Positions 36,069 to 44,240 of a DNA stretch of 46,478 bases are shown here, one piece after another (the stretch's first letter is position 1; each line of letters opens with the position of its first letter). Under the pieces are notes generated by a model that was given only the letters and a program-made list of their open reading frames with translations, was not told the DNA's origin and did not search any database. Made by a program: the position numbers and the translations under genes. Source of the DNA: an uncultured Lachnospiraceae bacterium (GTDB taxonomy: Bacteria > Bacillota > Clostridia > Lachnospirales > Lachnospiraceae); NCBI GenBank assembly GCA_902761665.1, contig CACWLA010000028.1:1-46478 (forward strand). Direction: 5' to 3'.

Positions 36069-37475
36069 TTATTCTTCCTTCTTCCACCGCAGGACGGGAT
36101 TCCGCGCTGCCCTGACTTCGTCGGGCCGTCCGATCGCAGCGTGGTGCGGGGCGGTCTTCATGGTCTCGGGATCTTCGAAGCCCTGCTTGTACAGCTTGCG
36201 GAAGATCTCCGCGGCTTCGTCGAGCGTGGCCTTGCTCTCCGTCTCGGTCGGCTCGAGCATCAGCGCTTCGTGCACGATGAGCGGGAAGTACATTGTCGGC
36301 GGATGCATGCCGTAGTCGATCAGCGACTTGGCAACGTCCAGGGCAGAGACGCCGGTCTCCTTCTTGTACTTATCGAGCGTGAGCACGAATTCGTGCATGC
36401 AGATGCGGTCGAAGGCGGGCTCGAAGGTGCCTTTGATCTTCTCCATCAGGTAGTTCGCGTTCAGGACCGCGTTCTCGGCGGCTTCCGGAATGCCTTCCCG
36501 GCCGAGGGTCAGGATATAGGTGAGCGCTTTCACGACCACGAGGAAGTTGCCGGCAAAGCTTCTGACCTGCAGGCGGCCGGGGCCGTCCATGGTCACGGAG
36601 CAGGGCAGGAAGTCCGCAAGGAAGGCCTTGCAGCCGACCGCGCCGGCGCCGGGTCCGCCGCCGCCGTGAGGCGTCGCGAAGGTCTTGTGGAGGTTAAGGT
36701 GCACGCAGTCGAAGCCCATGTCGCCTGGCCTGACCACGCCCATGACCGCGTTCAGGTTCGCACCGTCATAGTAGCACAGGCCGCCTGCCTCGTGCACGAG
36801 TCTGGTAATCTCGAGAATGTTGCTGTCGAAGAGGCCGACGGTGTTCGGATTGGTCAGCATGAGGCCTGCCACGTCCGGGCCGAGCGCCGCCTTCAGGGCG
36901 TCCAGATCGACCAGGCCGTCGGGGCCGGAAGCGATGTTGACCACGTCAAAGCCGCACATGGCCGCCGTCGCGGGATTGGTCCCGTGCGCGGAATCCGGCA
37001 CGATGATCTTGCGTCTTGCTTCGTCGCCGCGGGACTTGTGATACTGCTTGATCAGCAGCACGCCGGTGAATTCGCCGTGCGCGCCGGCCGCGGGTTCAAA
37101 GGTCATGTCGTCCATGCCCGTGATCTCGCAGAGGAGTTCCTTCGCGGTCTCCAGCACCTTGCGGCAGCCGGCGGTATCGCGTGCGTCCGCAAGCGGGTGG
37201 ACGTGCGTGAATCCTTCAAGTGCCGCCGTCTCCTCGTCGATGCGCGGGTTGTATTTCATGGTGCAGGAGCCGAGCGGATAGAAGCCGCAGTTGACGCCGT
37301 GCACCTGCTTCACGAGTTCGGTGTAGTGGCGGGAAACTTCGGTCTCGGAAAGTTCCGGCAGGGCAGGCTTTTCCGCGCGCTTCATGGACGCAGGAAGGTC
37401 GAAAGCCGGAACGTCAAGCGCCGGCAGAAGATCCGAGCGGTGGCCGGGCATGCTTTTTTCAAAGATCAGTTTCAT
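36069..37475 (-). CDS. gcvPB: Glycine dehydrogenase (decarboxylating) subunit 2
   Basis: PLP-carrying half of the split P-protein; with GcvPA it decarboxylates glycine and passes the aminomethyl group to the lipoyl arm of GcvH. 468 residues. N-terminal NCGFYPLGSCTMKYNPRI and the PLP lysine Lys264 in HLNLHKTFATPHGGGGPG are diagnostic. AAAGGAGG precedes the ATG, which overlaps the gcvPA stop (ATGA). Last gene of the operon. Confidence 0.98.
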   Translation of the reverse strand: MKLIFEKSMPGHRSDLLPALDVPAFDLPASMKRAEKPALPELSETEVSRHYTELVKQVHGVNCGFYPLGSCTMKYNPRIDEETAALEGFTHVHPLADARDTAGCRKVLETAKELLCEITGMDDMTFEPAAGAHGEFTGVLLIKQYHKSRGDEARRKIIVPDSAHGTNPATAAMCGFDVVNIASGPDGLVDLDALKAALGPDVAGLMLTNPNTVGLFDSNILEITRLVHEAGGLCYYDGANLNAVMGVVRPGDMGFDCVHLNLHKTFATPHGGGGPGAGAVGCKAFLADFLPCSVTMDGPGRLQVRSFAGNFLVVVKALTYILTLGREGIPEAAENAVLNANYLMEKIKGTFEPAFDRICMHEFVLTLDKYKKETGVSALDVAKSLIDYGMHPPTMYFPLIVHEALMLEPTETESKATLDEAAEIFRKLYKQGFEDPETMKTAPHHAAIGRPDEVRAARNPVLRWKKEE

Positions 37476-38788
37476 GCGAGCGCCTCCTTTACGATGTCCG
37501 CGACTTCATCCAGTGCTGCCTTCGATGCCTTCTCGGTCACGCACCAGAGGATGCTTTCGCCGTCAGGAAGCAGCAAGCCGCCCAGAATGCCCTCGTCGGA
37601 AAGCGCGCCGAGGATCTCCCGGCAGTTCTCCTGACGGGTCACGAATTCATGGAAGAATCTGCCGGAGTACTCCAGCCGGCAGCCGGCTTCGACGAGTTTT
37701 GACGCCAGATAATGCGCCTTCGCCATGCACTGGCGGGCGACTTCGGCCATACCGTCCGGGCCCATCGTCGCCATGTACAGACCTGCCGTCAGGGCGCAGA
37801 GCGCTTCGTTCGAGCAGATGTTGGAACTGGCCTTTTCCCGGCGGATGTGCTGTTCGCGGGCCTGCAGGGAAAGGACGTAGGCTTTGCCGCCGCGGCTGTC
37901 GACAGTCTCGCCGACGATGCGGCCGGGCAGGCGCCGCATGTGCTTCTGCGTGGTCGCCATGAAGCCGAGATAAGGGCCGCCGAAGCCAAGGGGAAGTCCC
38001 AGCGGCTGGCCTTCGCCGACCGCGACGTCCGCCCCCAGTTCGCCCGGGGTCTTCATCACGGCAAGTGCGATCGGATTGCAGCTCATGACCGCCATCGCAC
38101 CGGCCTCGTGGACCGCAGCGATGATCTCTTCCGCGTCCTCAAAGAGGCCGTAGAAGTTCGGCTGTTGGAAGATCACCCCGGCGGTATCGGCCGCGAGCAT
38201 TTCCTTCAGAGCGGCAAGGTCTGTCTTCCCGTCCTTCGCCGGCACGACCTTCAGTTCGGCATTCGCGCCGTAGCAGTAGGTCCTGACCGTATTGATGACG
38301 TCCGGATGGACGGTTTCGGAGATCAGGGTGACGCTCCGCTTCCGGTCGCGGCACATCGCAGCCGCCTCCGCCGCCGCGCTCGCGCCGTCGTAGACCGAAG
38401 CGTTCGACACGTCCATCCCGGTCAGTTCGCAGATCATGGTCTGGTACTCGAAAATGGACTGCAGCACGCCCTGGCTCATTTCCGCCTGATACGGCGTGTA
38501 GGCCGTCAGGAATTCTTCCTTCGCGGGGATGTAGCGGACGATGGAAGGGATGTAGTGGTCGTAGGCACCGGCGCCGCGCAGGATCGTCTTGTAGTTCCTG
38601 TTCAGCTTTGCCATTCCCTCGAGCTTCGCCCGCACTTCCATCTCACTGAGGCCTTCCGGCAGGTTCAGAGGCCGGTCAAGCAGCACGCTTTCCGGAACGT
38701 CCTTATAGAGTTCCCGGACGTTTTCCATGCCGAGGGCTTCCAGCATCTCCCGCCTTTCCGCTTCGGAAGAGGGGATGTAGTGACCCAT
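37472..38788 (-). CDS. gcvPA: Glycine dehydrogenase (decarboxylating) subunit 1
   Basis: Other half of the split P-protein, PLP fold type I without the catalytic lysine. 438 residues: MGHYIPSSEAERREMLEALG, then AYTPYQAEMSQGVLQSIFEYQTM, and GFGGPYLGFMATTQKHMRRLPGRIVG, all typical GcvPA blocks. The start is one base after the gcvH stop, with GGAGG inside the end of gcvH. Confidence 0.98.
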   Translation of the reverse strand: MGHYIPSSEAERREMLEALGMENVRELYKDVPESVLLDRPLNLPEGLSEMEVRAKLEGMAKLNRNYKTILRGAGAYDHYIPSIVRYIPAKEEFLTAYTPYQAEMSQGVLQSIFEYQTMICELTGMDVSNASVYDGASAAAEAAAMCRDRKRSVTLISETVHPDVINTVRTYCYGANAELKVVPAKDGKTDLAALKEMLAADTAGVIFQQPNFYGLFEDAEEIIAAVHEAGAMAVMSCNPIALAVMKTPGELGADVAVGEGQPLGLPLGFGGPYLGFMATTQKHMRRLPGRIVGETVDSRGGKAYVLSLQAREQHIRREKASSNICSNEALCALTAGLYMATMGPDGMAEVARQCMAKAHYLASKLVEAGCRLEYSGRFFHEFVTRQENCREILGALSDEGILGGLLLPDGESILWCVTEKASKAALDEVADIVKEALA

Positions 38789-38789
38789 C

Positions 38790-39167
38790 TCATGCCTCCG
38801 TTTCGCAAAGGTCCGCGTAGGCCGCGGCGCTCAGGAGTTCTTCGGTATCCGTCACCTGCTCCACCTTGATGATCCAGTTGGCGTAGGGATCGTCGTTCAG
38901 CAGTTCCGGGGAATCCAGAAGTTCTTCGTTGATCTCTGCCACGATGCCGGTGACCGGGCTGAGCAGGTCGGACACGGCCTTCACGGATTCAACGTCGCCG
39001 AAGGCTTCGCCCGCAGTCACTTCGTCGCCGACTTCGGGCAGGTTGATGAACACGACGTCACCGAGCTCGTGCTGGGCAAAGTCGGTGATGCCGATAATGG
39101 CGATCTCGTCTTCCATGTTCAGCCATTCATGGTCCTTGGAATACTGTAACTGTGCAGGGTAATTCAT
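38790..39167 (-). CDS. gcvH: Glycine cleavage system H protein
   Basis: Lipoyl carrier that shuttles the aminomethyl group between P-, T- and L-proteins. 125 residues from the ATG at 39165-39167, chosen because ACAGGAGG lies just upstream. YSKDHEWLNME near the N-terminus and the lipoylated Lys63 in DVESVKAVSDLLSPV are classical. It lies 59 bp after the GcvT-SHMT fusion and one base before gcvPA. No lipoate ligase or lipoyl synthase gene is in the window. Confidence 0.98.
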   Translation of the reverse strand: MNYPAQLQYSKDHEWLNMEDEIAIIGITDFAQHELGDVVFINLPEVGDEVTAGEAFGDVESVKAVSDLLSPVTGIVAEINEELLDSPELLNDDPYANWIIKVEQVTDTEELLSAAAYADLCETEA

Positions 39168-39226
39168 GATTTTTCCTCCTGTAGGCAAATGAATTTTGGT
39201 CTTGTATCGTTATGAATGAGGGATAG

Positions 39227-41872
39227 TTATCTCAGCATGCCGGCAAGGCGGTCAAGCGCTTCGCCGAGTTCTTCGTCACTGAAGCAGTAGCGCATGGCAG
39301 TGTAACCGCCGCGGAGCGCGGCAGCGTCCTCTCCGACTTCCTTTCCGTTCAGGATGCAGTCCGCGATGAGGTCGGCGACCTTATCGAATTCCGCAGGACC
39401 GAAGCCGAAGCGAGTCATCTCGGAAACGCCCATGCGGAGCGCGCCGGAGGCCGTGAAGCCTTCCTCGTCGGGCGTCGCCTGGTAGTTCACGATGATGTTG
39501 TTCCGCTCCAGCCGCTCCGCGACCTCTGCGCCTTTGCCGTAGCCGACGCTTACGATCACCTGGTGGGTCTCGGTGTAATCCATGGCCGGGTCGCCTTCGA
39601 CCGTGAGGCCACGTTCCGCGAGTGCTTTCGCAAAATGCTTCGCGTTCGAAACGACTGCCTTCTGGTACTCATCCTTGAAGGTGTTCATCTCATAAGCCGC
39701 CATGAGCTGGCCGAGCTGCGTGCCGAGGTGGTGGTTGGAAACGCTGCCCGGGAAGACGCGCCGCTGGATGGTCTCCCACAGCTCGTACTTCAGATCGTCT
39801 TCGTCCCAGTTCGTGCCGATCACGCCGCGCTGCGGGCCGAAGAAGGTCTTGTGCGTCGAGCCGGTCACGATCTCAGCGCCTTCCTTGAAGGGTTCCTGGA
39901 AGTGCGGGCCGATGAGGCCGAGCACATGTGCCATGTCGTACATGATCGTGGTTTTGATGCCCTGTTCGTCCACGAACTTCCGGATCGCAGCCACGGGCTC
40001 TTTGTAAAGCACCATGCTCTTGCCGAAGATGATGAGTTCCGGTTTGTACTCGGCGATGACCTTCTTGGTCTCCTCGACGTCGATCTTATAGATGTTGTCG
40101 GGGCAGACCGGGAAATTGACGATCGCATTCTGCTCGGTCACGGGATCCACGGCGATGTAGTCGTGCAGCGCGCCCATGGGCTGCGCCGAAAGATGCCCGC
40201 CCTTGATGATGTGGTTGTTCAGAACATAGCCGAGGCGTTTGGGCGTCACCTTGCGGTTCAGGCGGTTCTTGAAATCCATGAGGGCTGAGAAGACTGCCGT
40301 GTTGGCCATCTGGCCGCTGGTGACGCGCGTCTCCGCCTCTTTCGCGCCGAGGTAATACTTCATTTCCTCCACCAGCTGCTGCTCGACCCAGTCGATGAAC
40401 TTCGTACCCTGGTAGTAGAAGATGTCCTTGTCGTAGAAGGATTTTACGGTCTTGTGTTCGGCATAGCGGCCGCTCGGATCCGACGAGGACAGGAGCCTTA
40501 CGGCGCGGCTCGGCGTGTTCTCCGAAGGGATCAGGTTGATGCAGCGGCGCTGGCGCCACTCGTGGTTGTCCGCAGCCTTCCCGATGAGGCGGACGGCCTT
40601 CTCGAGGCGGCTCCCCTCTTCCGGCGCGTGCTCTGCGAGCGTGTAGCCGTAAATGATCGGGCGCGCAAAAGGCGGCGCCATGGTGTCGAGGTGGCGTTCC
40701 GCAATGACGGCACGGATACGCTTTCCGCGAATGTCCACTTCCACTTCGTCGTCCGGACGGATGTCGCTGTCGACGTAAGCCATGCCGATCGCACGCTTCA
40801 TGACCTCTTCCGTGATCACGGATTCGAGGCCTTCGCCCTCTGCCTTATAGAAAGGCACCATGGTCCCGCTGGTGACCCAGCCGACCTGCCTGTCGCCCTT
40901 ATAGAGAGGCATGCCTGCACGCATGACGCCGCGGTCAAGGAGCGCGATGCACTGGATGCGGCGCGGCAGAGCTGCATTGTCGCTGTCATCTCGGTTCATG
41001 ATCCGCTGGTAGGCTTCGTACTGTCTTGCCAGCGCGGCGCGCCCGATGTATTCGCCCTTCTGCGGCGCGAAGCTCACGGCAAAGCGGGCAACCGGCGCGG
41101 AATAGATGGGCATCGGGACGCCTTCAGGATCCTTTCCCATCTCATGGCCGTAGAGCGGAAGTCCGGCTTCGAGGCGCAGCGTATCGCGGGCGCCGAGGCC
41201 TGCGGGGCGGGCGCCGAGTTCGCAGAGGCGGTTCCACAGCCAGGCGCCGTCTTCGGTCCTTACGAAGACTTCGTAGCCGAGCGGTTCGCCGGTGTAGCCG
41301 GTCTTCGCGATCTTTGCCTCGCGGCCTTCCAGCAGCACGGTATTCACGTAGTTCTTCATCGGCTCCGTGACCGGTACGCCGCCCGAGAGCGTCATCAGCA
41401 TGTCCTTGCTTGCCGGCCCCTGGACCGCGATACAGGCCCAGTCCTTCGAAATGTTCGTGATCGTGCAGTCATAGCCGCCGATGTGTTTGGTCAGATGTGC
41501 CAGATCCTTGTCGATGTTCGCGGCATTCACCACGAGCCACAGACGGTCCTCCTCAAAACGGTAGAGGTAGGCGTCGTCCACGGCGCTGCCGTCTTCGTCC
41601 GGCAGGATGCAGTACATCGCCCGGCCGGGCAGCAGGCCTTCGACGTTCGCACTCACGACGTGCTGCAGGAAGCGCACGCGGTCCTGCCCCTCCACCAGCA
41701 GGCGCCCCATGTGCGAGACGTCAAACAGGCTGCATTTGCTGCGGGTGTACAGATGCTCGGCCACGATACCCGTCGGGTACTGCACCGGCATCTCCCAGCC
41801 GCCGAAGTCCACCATCGTGGCGCCTGCCGCCACATGGATGTCATAAAGCTGTGTCCGTTTCAGTTCACTCAT
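39227..41872 (-). CDS. Fusion of aminomethyltransferase (GcvT) and a serine hydroxymethyltransferase-like domain
   Basis: 881 residues in one uninterrupted frame. Residues 1 to about 410 are a complete GcvT: VDFGGWEMPVQYP, FDVSHMG, the catalytic-Asp region AVDDAYLYRF (Asp99/100), GLGARDTLRLEAGLPLYGHE, and a C-terminal barrel with GWVTSG. It releases NH3 from aminomethyl-GcvH and makes 5,10-methylene-THF. Residues about 420-881 are a complete SHMT-like PLP enzyme: INLIPSENTPSRAVR, GRYAEHK, YYQGTKFIDWVE, Asp646 and His649 in YDMAHVLGL, and PLP lysine Lys675 in TGSTHKTFFGPQRG. GSTHK in place of bacterial TTTTHK resembles archaeal-type SHMT as I remember it. SHMT would consume methylene-THF plus glycine to give serine and THF. 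Start ATG after AAGGGAGGG. First gene of the operon, behind the tandem riboswitch. Confidence 0.94.
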   Translation of the reverse strand: MSELKRTQLYDIHVAAGATMVDFGGWEMPVQYPTGIVAEHLYTRSKCSLFDVSHMGRLLVEGQDRVRFLQHVVSANVEGLLPGRAMYCILPDEDGSAVDDAYLYRFEEDRLWLVVNAANIDKDLAHLTKHIGGYDCTITNISKDWACIAVQGPASKDMLMTLSGGVPVTEPMKNYVNTVLLEGREAKIAKTGYTGEPLGYEVFVRTEDGAWLWNRLCELGARPAGLGARDTLRLEAGLPLYGHEMGKDPEGVPMPIYSAPVARFAVSFAPQKGEYIGRAALARQYEAYQRIMNRDDSDNAALPRRIQCIALLDRGVMRAGMPLYKGDRQVGWVTSGTMVPFYKAEGEGLESVITEEVMKRAIGMAYVDSDIRPDDEVEVDIRGKRIRAVIAERHLDTMAPPFARPIIYGYTLAEHAPEEGSRLEKAVRLIGKAADNHEWRQRRCINLIPSENTPSRAVRLLSSSDPSGRYAEHKTVKSFYDKDIFYYQGTKFIDWVEQQLVEEMKYYLGAKEAETRVTSGQMANTAVFSALMDFKNRLNRKVTPKRLGYVLNNHIIKGGHLSAQPMGALHDYIAVDPVTEQNAIVNFPVCPDNIYKIDVEETKKVIAEYKPELIIFGKSMVLYKEPVAAIRKFVDEQGIKTTIMYDMAHVLGLIGPHFQEPFKEGAEIVTGSTHKTFFGPQRGVIGTNWDEDDLKYELWETIQRRVFPGSVSNHHLGTQLGQLMAAYEMNTFKDEYQKAVVSNAKHFAKALAERGLTVEGDPAMDYTETHQVIVSVGYGKGAEVAERLERNNIIVNYQATPDEEGFTASGALRMGVSEMTRFGFGPAEFDKVADLIADCILNGKEVGEDAAALRGGYTAMRYCFSDEELGEALDRLAGMLR

Positions 41873-41888
41873 TCGGACCCTCCCTTAA

Positions 41889-41909
41889 TTCGAACGCTAC
41901 GGGCGTTCA
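41889..41909 (-). promoter_or_regulatory. Small hairpin before the gcvT-SHMT ribosome site
   Basis: GAACGC/GCGTTC, 6 bp around CCGTA, lying between the riboswitch terminator and the AAGGGAGGG site. It may modulate initiation; weak evidence. Confidence 0.35.
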
Positions 41910-41926
41910 TTATCTGCGAAAAACGT

Positions 41927-41961
41927 AAAAAGAAGGCACGAAGACCAAAGGTCTTCATGCC
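41927..41961 (-). terminator. Riboswitch-controlled intrinsic terminator before the gcv operon
   Basis: On the minus strand GGCATGAAGACC pairs with GGTCTTCGTGCC (12 bp, one G-U) around a TTT loop, followed by TTCTTTTT. It sits immediately after aptamer II, where the expression platform of a glycine ON switch is expected. Glycine binding should disfavour it (inference from known glycine riboswitches). Confidence 0.85.
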
Positions 41962-42115
41962 TCCGTTTCAAGCCTGAGAGATTCCCCTTGCGGGTTGCAC
42001 CTTCGGCGTGCATGGCTGCACTTTTCGGAGTTTCGTCCCGATCCGATCCTTTTGCCTGAGAGTTTTTATCCCCTTCGGCGGCGCACGAAAAAAGCGCTCT
42101 CTCCCGAACCGTTCA
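41962..42115 (-). ncRNA. Tandem (two-aptamer) glycine riboswitch
   Basis: Two sets of the aptamer blocks occur in order on the minus strand. Aptamer I: GGGAGAGAGCG, GCCGCCGAAGGGG, CTCTCAGGCAAAAGG (about 42110-42040). Aptamer II: GGGACGAAACTCCG, CACGCCGAAGGTGCAA, TCTCTCAGGCTTGAAACGGA (about 42039-41962). The short linker between them is typical of the cooperative tandem class. It precedes a terminator and then the GcvT-SHMT gene. Confidence 0.95.
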
Positions 42116-42143
42116 ACCGACTTTTTCGAATTTTGCTGAAATC

Positions 42144-42173
42144 AGTCTATCACCCTCCGCAGCGCTTTGTCAA
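42144..42173 (-). promoter_or_regulatory. Promoter of the glycine cleavage operon
   Basis: On the minus strand consensus TTGACA (42168-42173) and TAGACT (42144-42149), spacer 18 bp, just upstream of the tandem riboswitch and inside the gap after the C26 hydrolase gene. Confidence 0.7.
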
Positions 42174-42208
42174 CGGCAAAAAGCGGGCGGAAGCGGATTT
42201 CCTCCGTC

Positions 42209-42952
42209 TCAGCCAAGGTGCGCCTTCGCGGCATTCACGAGCGCACGGAAGAGGGCCTGCTCCTCGTCATTGTTCACCATCCCTTCGGGATGCCACTGGA
42301 CGCAGAGGAGGAAACGTTCGCCGGGCACTTCCATCGCTTCGATGCACTGATCATCCTTCGCGCATCCGGTAATGATCCAGCCGGGCGCCGCCGTCCTTAC
42401 TGCCTGATGGTGGAAGGAATTGGTCCGGACGCGCGTGCTGCCCATGATCTCCGCGATGCGGCTGCCAGGCACGAGATCCACGTCGTGGGACGGGATGTTC
42501 CGTTGGTACATGCTGAGACGGTGTTCCGCGTAGCCTTCGGACTTCAGATCCTGGATGTCCTTGCCCCCGCGGACCGCGTTCAGAAGCTGCATGCCGCGGC
42601 AGATGCCGAGGACCGGCAGGTCCGTCTCATCCAGCACGAAATTCGTCAGCACGGCCTCCGCCTGATCGCGGCGGAAATCGATGGGGCCGACACCGCTGAT
42701 GATGCGCTCGCCGAAGAGCGCCGGGTCGATGTCCGCCCCGCCGGAAAGGATCACCCCGTCCAGGCGGCCGACGGCTTCCTTCATGAGTTCCGGATCCTCA
42801 AAGGAAGGCAGGATCACGGGAATGCCGCCCGCGCGCTCCACGGCGTTCGTGTAGGCTTCGCCGAGGAAATGGAACTGCTGCGGCAGCAGGGTGAAATTGG
42901 CAGACTTTTCCAGACACTTGATGGAGCAACTGATGCCGATAAGCGGTTTCAT
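42209..42952 (-). CDS. Peptidase C26 / gamma-glutamyl-GABA hydrolase-like class I glutamine amidotransferase
   Basis: 247 residues. The catalytic triad is visible: nucleophile Cys118 in LGICRGMQLLN, and His221/Glu223 in VQWHPEG. N-terminal PLIGISCSI and LSGGADIDPALFGE are typical of the PuuD/YvdE group, which hydrolyses gamma-glutamyl amides. The true substrate is unknown; no puu genes are nearby. AGGAGA precedes the ATG. It lies between the methyltransferase gene and the gcv operon on the same strand, with no obvious terminator before the gcv promoter. Confidence 0.92.
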   Translation of the reverse strand: MKPLIGISCSIKCLEKSANFTLLPQQFHFLGEAYTNAVERAGGIPVILPSFEDPELMKEAVGRLDGVILSGGADIDPALFGERIISGVGPIDFRRDQAEAVLTNFVLDETDLPVLGICRGMQLLNAVRGGKDIQDLKSEGYAEHRLSMYQRNIPSHDVDLVPGSRIAEIMGSTRVRTNSFHHQAVRTAAPGWIITGCAKDDQCIEAMEVPGERFLLCVQWHPEGMVNNDEEQALFRALVNAAKAHLG

Positions 42953-42989
42953 GGTGAATTTCTCCTTTGAAATAAATTATTGTTGCCGT

Positions 42990-44216
42990 TTATACGACCT
43001 GAAACAGGAAAAATTTCAGATAATCCGTCTCCGGGACGCCCCAGAGGATGGGATGGTCCGGTGACTGTTTCCGGCCTTCGATCTGCCGGAGCGAGACGCC
43101 TGCCTCGGCTGCTGCTTCCGCAAGCATCGCCTTGAAATGATCTTCGTCTGCAAAGTGGCTGCAGCTGCAGGTCGCGAGGTATCCGCCCCGCGGGAGCAGG
43201 TGCATGGCCCGCTTGTTGATCTCCTTGTAGCCGCGCAGGGCGTTATTTACCGTCTTCCGGCTCTTCGTAAAGGCCGGCGGGTCGAGGATGATGAAGTCGT
43301 AGGGGCTCCCCTCTTCCTCCAGTTTCGGCAGCAGGTCGAACACGTCCGCGACGATGAAATCCATGCGGTCTTCGAGGCCGTTCAGCCGCGCGTTTTCCTT
43401 CGCCATTTCGATTGCGGAAGCGGAGACGTCGACCGCCGTCGCACTCACGGCGCCGCCCATGACCGCGTTCATCGCAAAGCTCCCGGTATGGGTAAAACAG
43501 TCCAGCACCCGGTGGCCTCTCGCAAGCCGCGCGACCTCCAGGCGGTTGTATTTCTGGTCAAGGAAGAAGCCGGTCTTCTGGCCGTTCTCGACGTCGACCT
43601 TATAGCGGACGCCATTCTCGACGATCTCGGTGACCGCACTATCCGGAGCGCCTTCCCCGGGCAGGACGTACCAGCCCTTGTTTTCCGGGAGGCCTTCCAG
43701 CGCCCTGATCGCGACGTCGTTCCGCTCGAAGATGCCGCTTATCTTCTGTCCGTCCTCCCTGAGGACCTGCACCAGCAGCGGGAAGATCAGGTCCTTCCGT
43801 TTCTCCATCCCGAGGCTCAGCGTCTGCGTCACCAGGATCTCCCCGTAGCGGTCCACGGTAAGTCCCGGGAACTGATCCGCTTCGCCGAAGATGATCCGGC
43901 AGGCGGATATGTCGTCCCGCATCACGGTCTTCCGGTAGTTCCAGGCATAGGAAAGCCGCCTTCTCCAGAAGGCTTCGTCAAACGTATCGTTGGTATTCCG
44001 CGAAATCAGGCGGATCCGGATCTTCGAACTTTCGCTGAGAAATCCGGTGCCGAGGTATTTTCCCTTCACGCTCACCACGTCTACGAGGCCGCCGTTTTCC
44101 GGCTCGCCTTCCATGCCGAGCAGTTCCGCGTCATAGACCCAGGGATGCCCGCCCGCAAGCGCCGCCTCTGCTTTTTTCGTGACCGTGATCTTCGGGTATG
44201 CCCGTTCCGTCTTCAT
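42990..44216 (-). CDS. Class I rRNA methyltransferase (RlmI-like)
   Basis: 408 residues. An N-terminal PUA-type domain (KAEAALAGGHPWVYDAEL..., VDVVSVKGKYLGTGFLS) is followed by an EEHEP-like segment and a Rossmann SAM domain: VLDCFTHTGSFAMNA, ATAVDVSASAIEMAKENARLNG and the DPPAF catalytic-loop motif. Matches E. coli RlmI, which makes m5C1962 in 23S rRNA; target specificity is inferred. It lies 37 bp upstream of the C26 gene and 24 bp after the M20 peptidase, so the three may be co-transcribed. Confidence 0.93.
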   Translation of the reverse strand: MKTERAYPKITVTKKAEAALAGGHPWVYDAELLGMEGEPENGGLVDVVSVKGKYLGTGFLSESSKIRIRLISRNTNDTFDEAFWRRRLSYAWNYRKTVMRDDISACRIIFGEADQFPGLTVDRYGEILVTQTLSLGMEKRKDLIFPLLVQVLREDGQKISGIFERNDVAIRALEGLPENKGWYVLPGEGAPDSAVTEIVENGVRYKVDVENGQKTGFFLDQKYNRLEVARLARGHRVLDCFTHTGSFAMNAVMGGAVSATAVDVSASAIEMAKENARLNGLEDRMDFIVADVFDLLPKLEEEGSPYDFIILDPPAFTKSRKTVNNALRGYKEINKRAMHLLPRGGYLATCSCSHFADEDHFKAMLAEAAAEAGVSLRQIEGRKQSPDHPILWGVPETDYLKFFLFQVV

Positions 44217-44240
44217 CTGTTCTTCGCTTCCTTTGCCTTG

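Noticed and set aside
35925-37634. 569-codon plus-strand open frame
   Set aside because: Antisense to gcvPB and gcvPA, whose motifs are unmistakable.
40600-40660. Possible frameshift or assembly join creating the GcvT-SHMT fusion
   Set aside because: The frame is continuous, both domains are complete with all key residues, and the linker has normal codon use; still worth confirming by reads.
40454-41977. 507-codon plus-strand open frame
   Set aside because: Antisense to the GcvT-SHMT gene and runs into the riboswitch; composition is that of a reverse-strand shadow.
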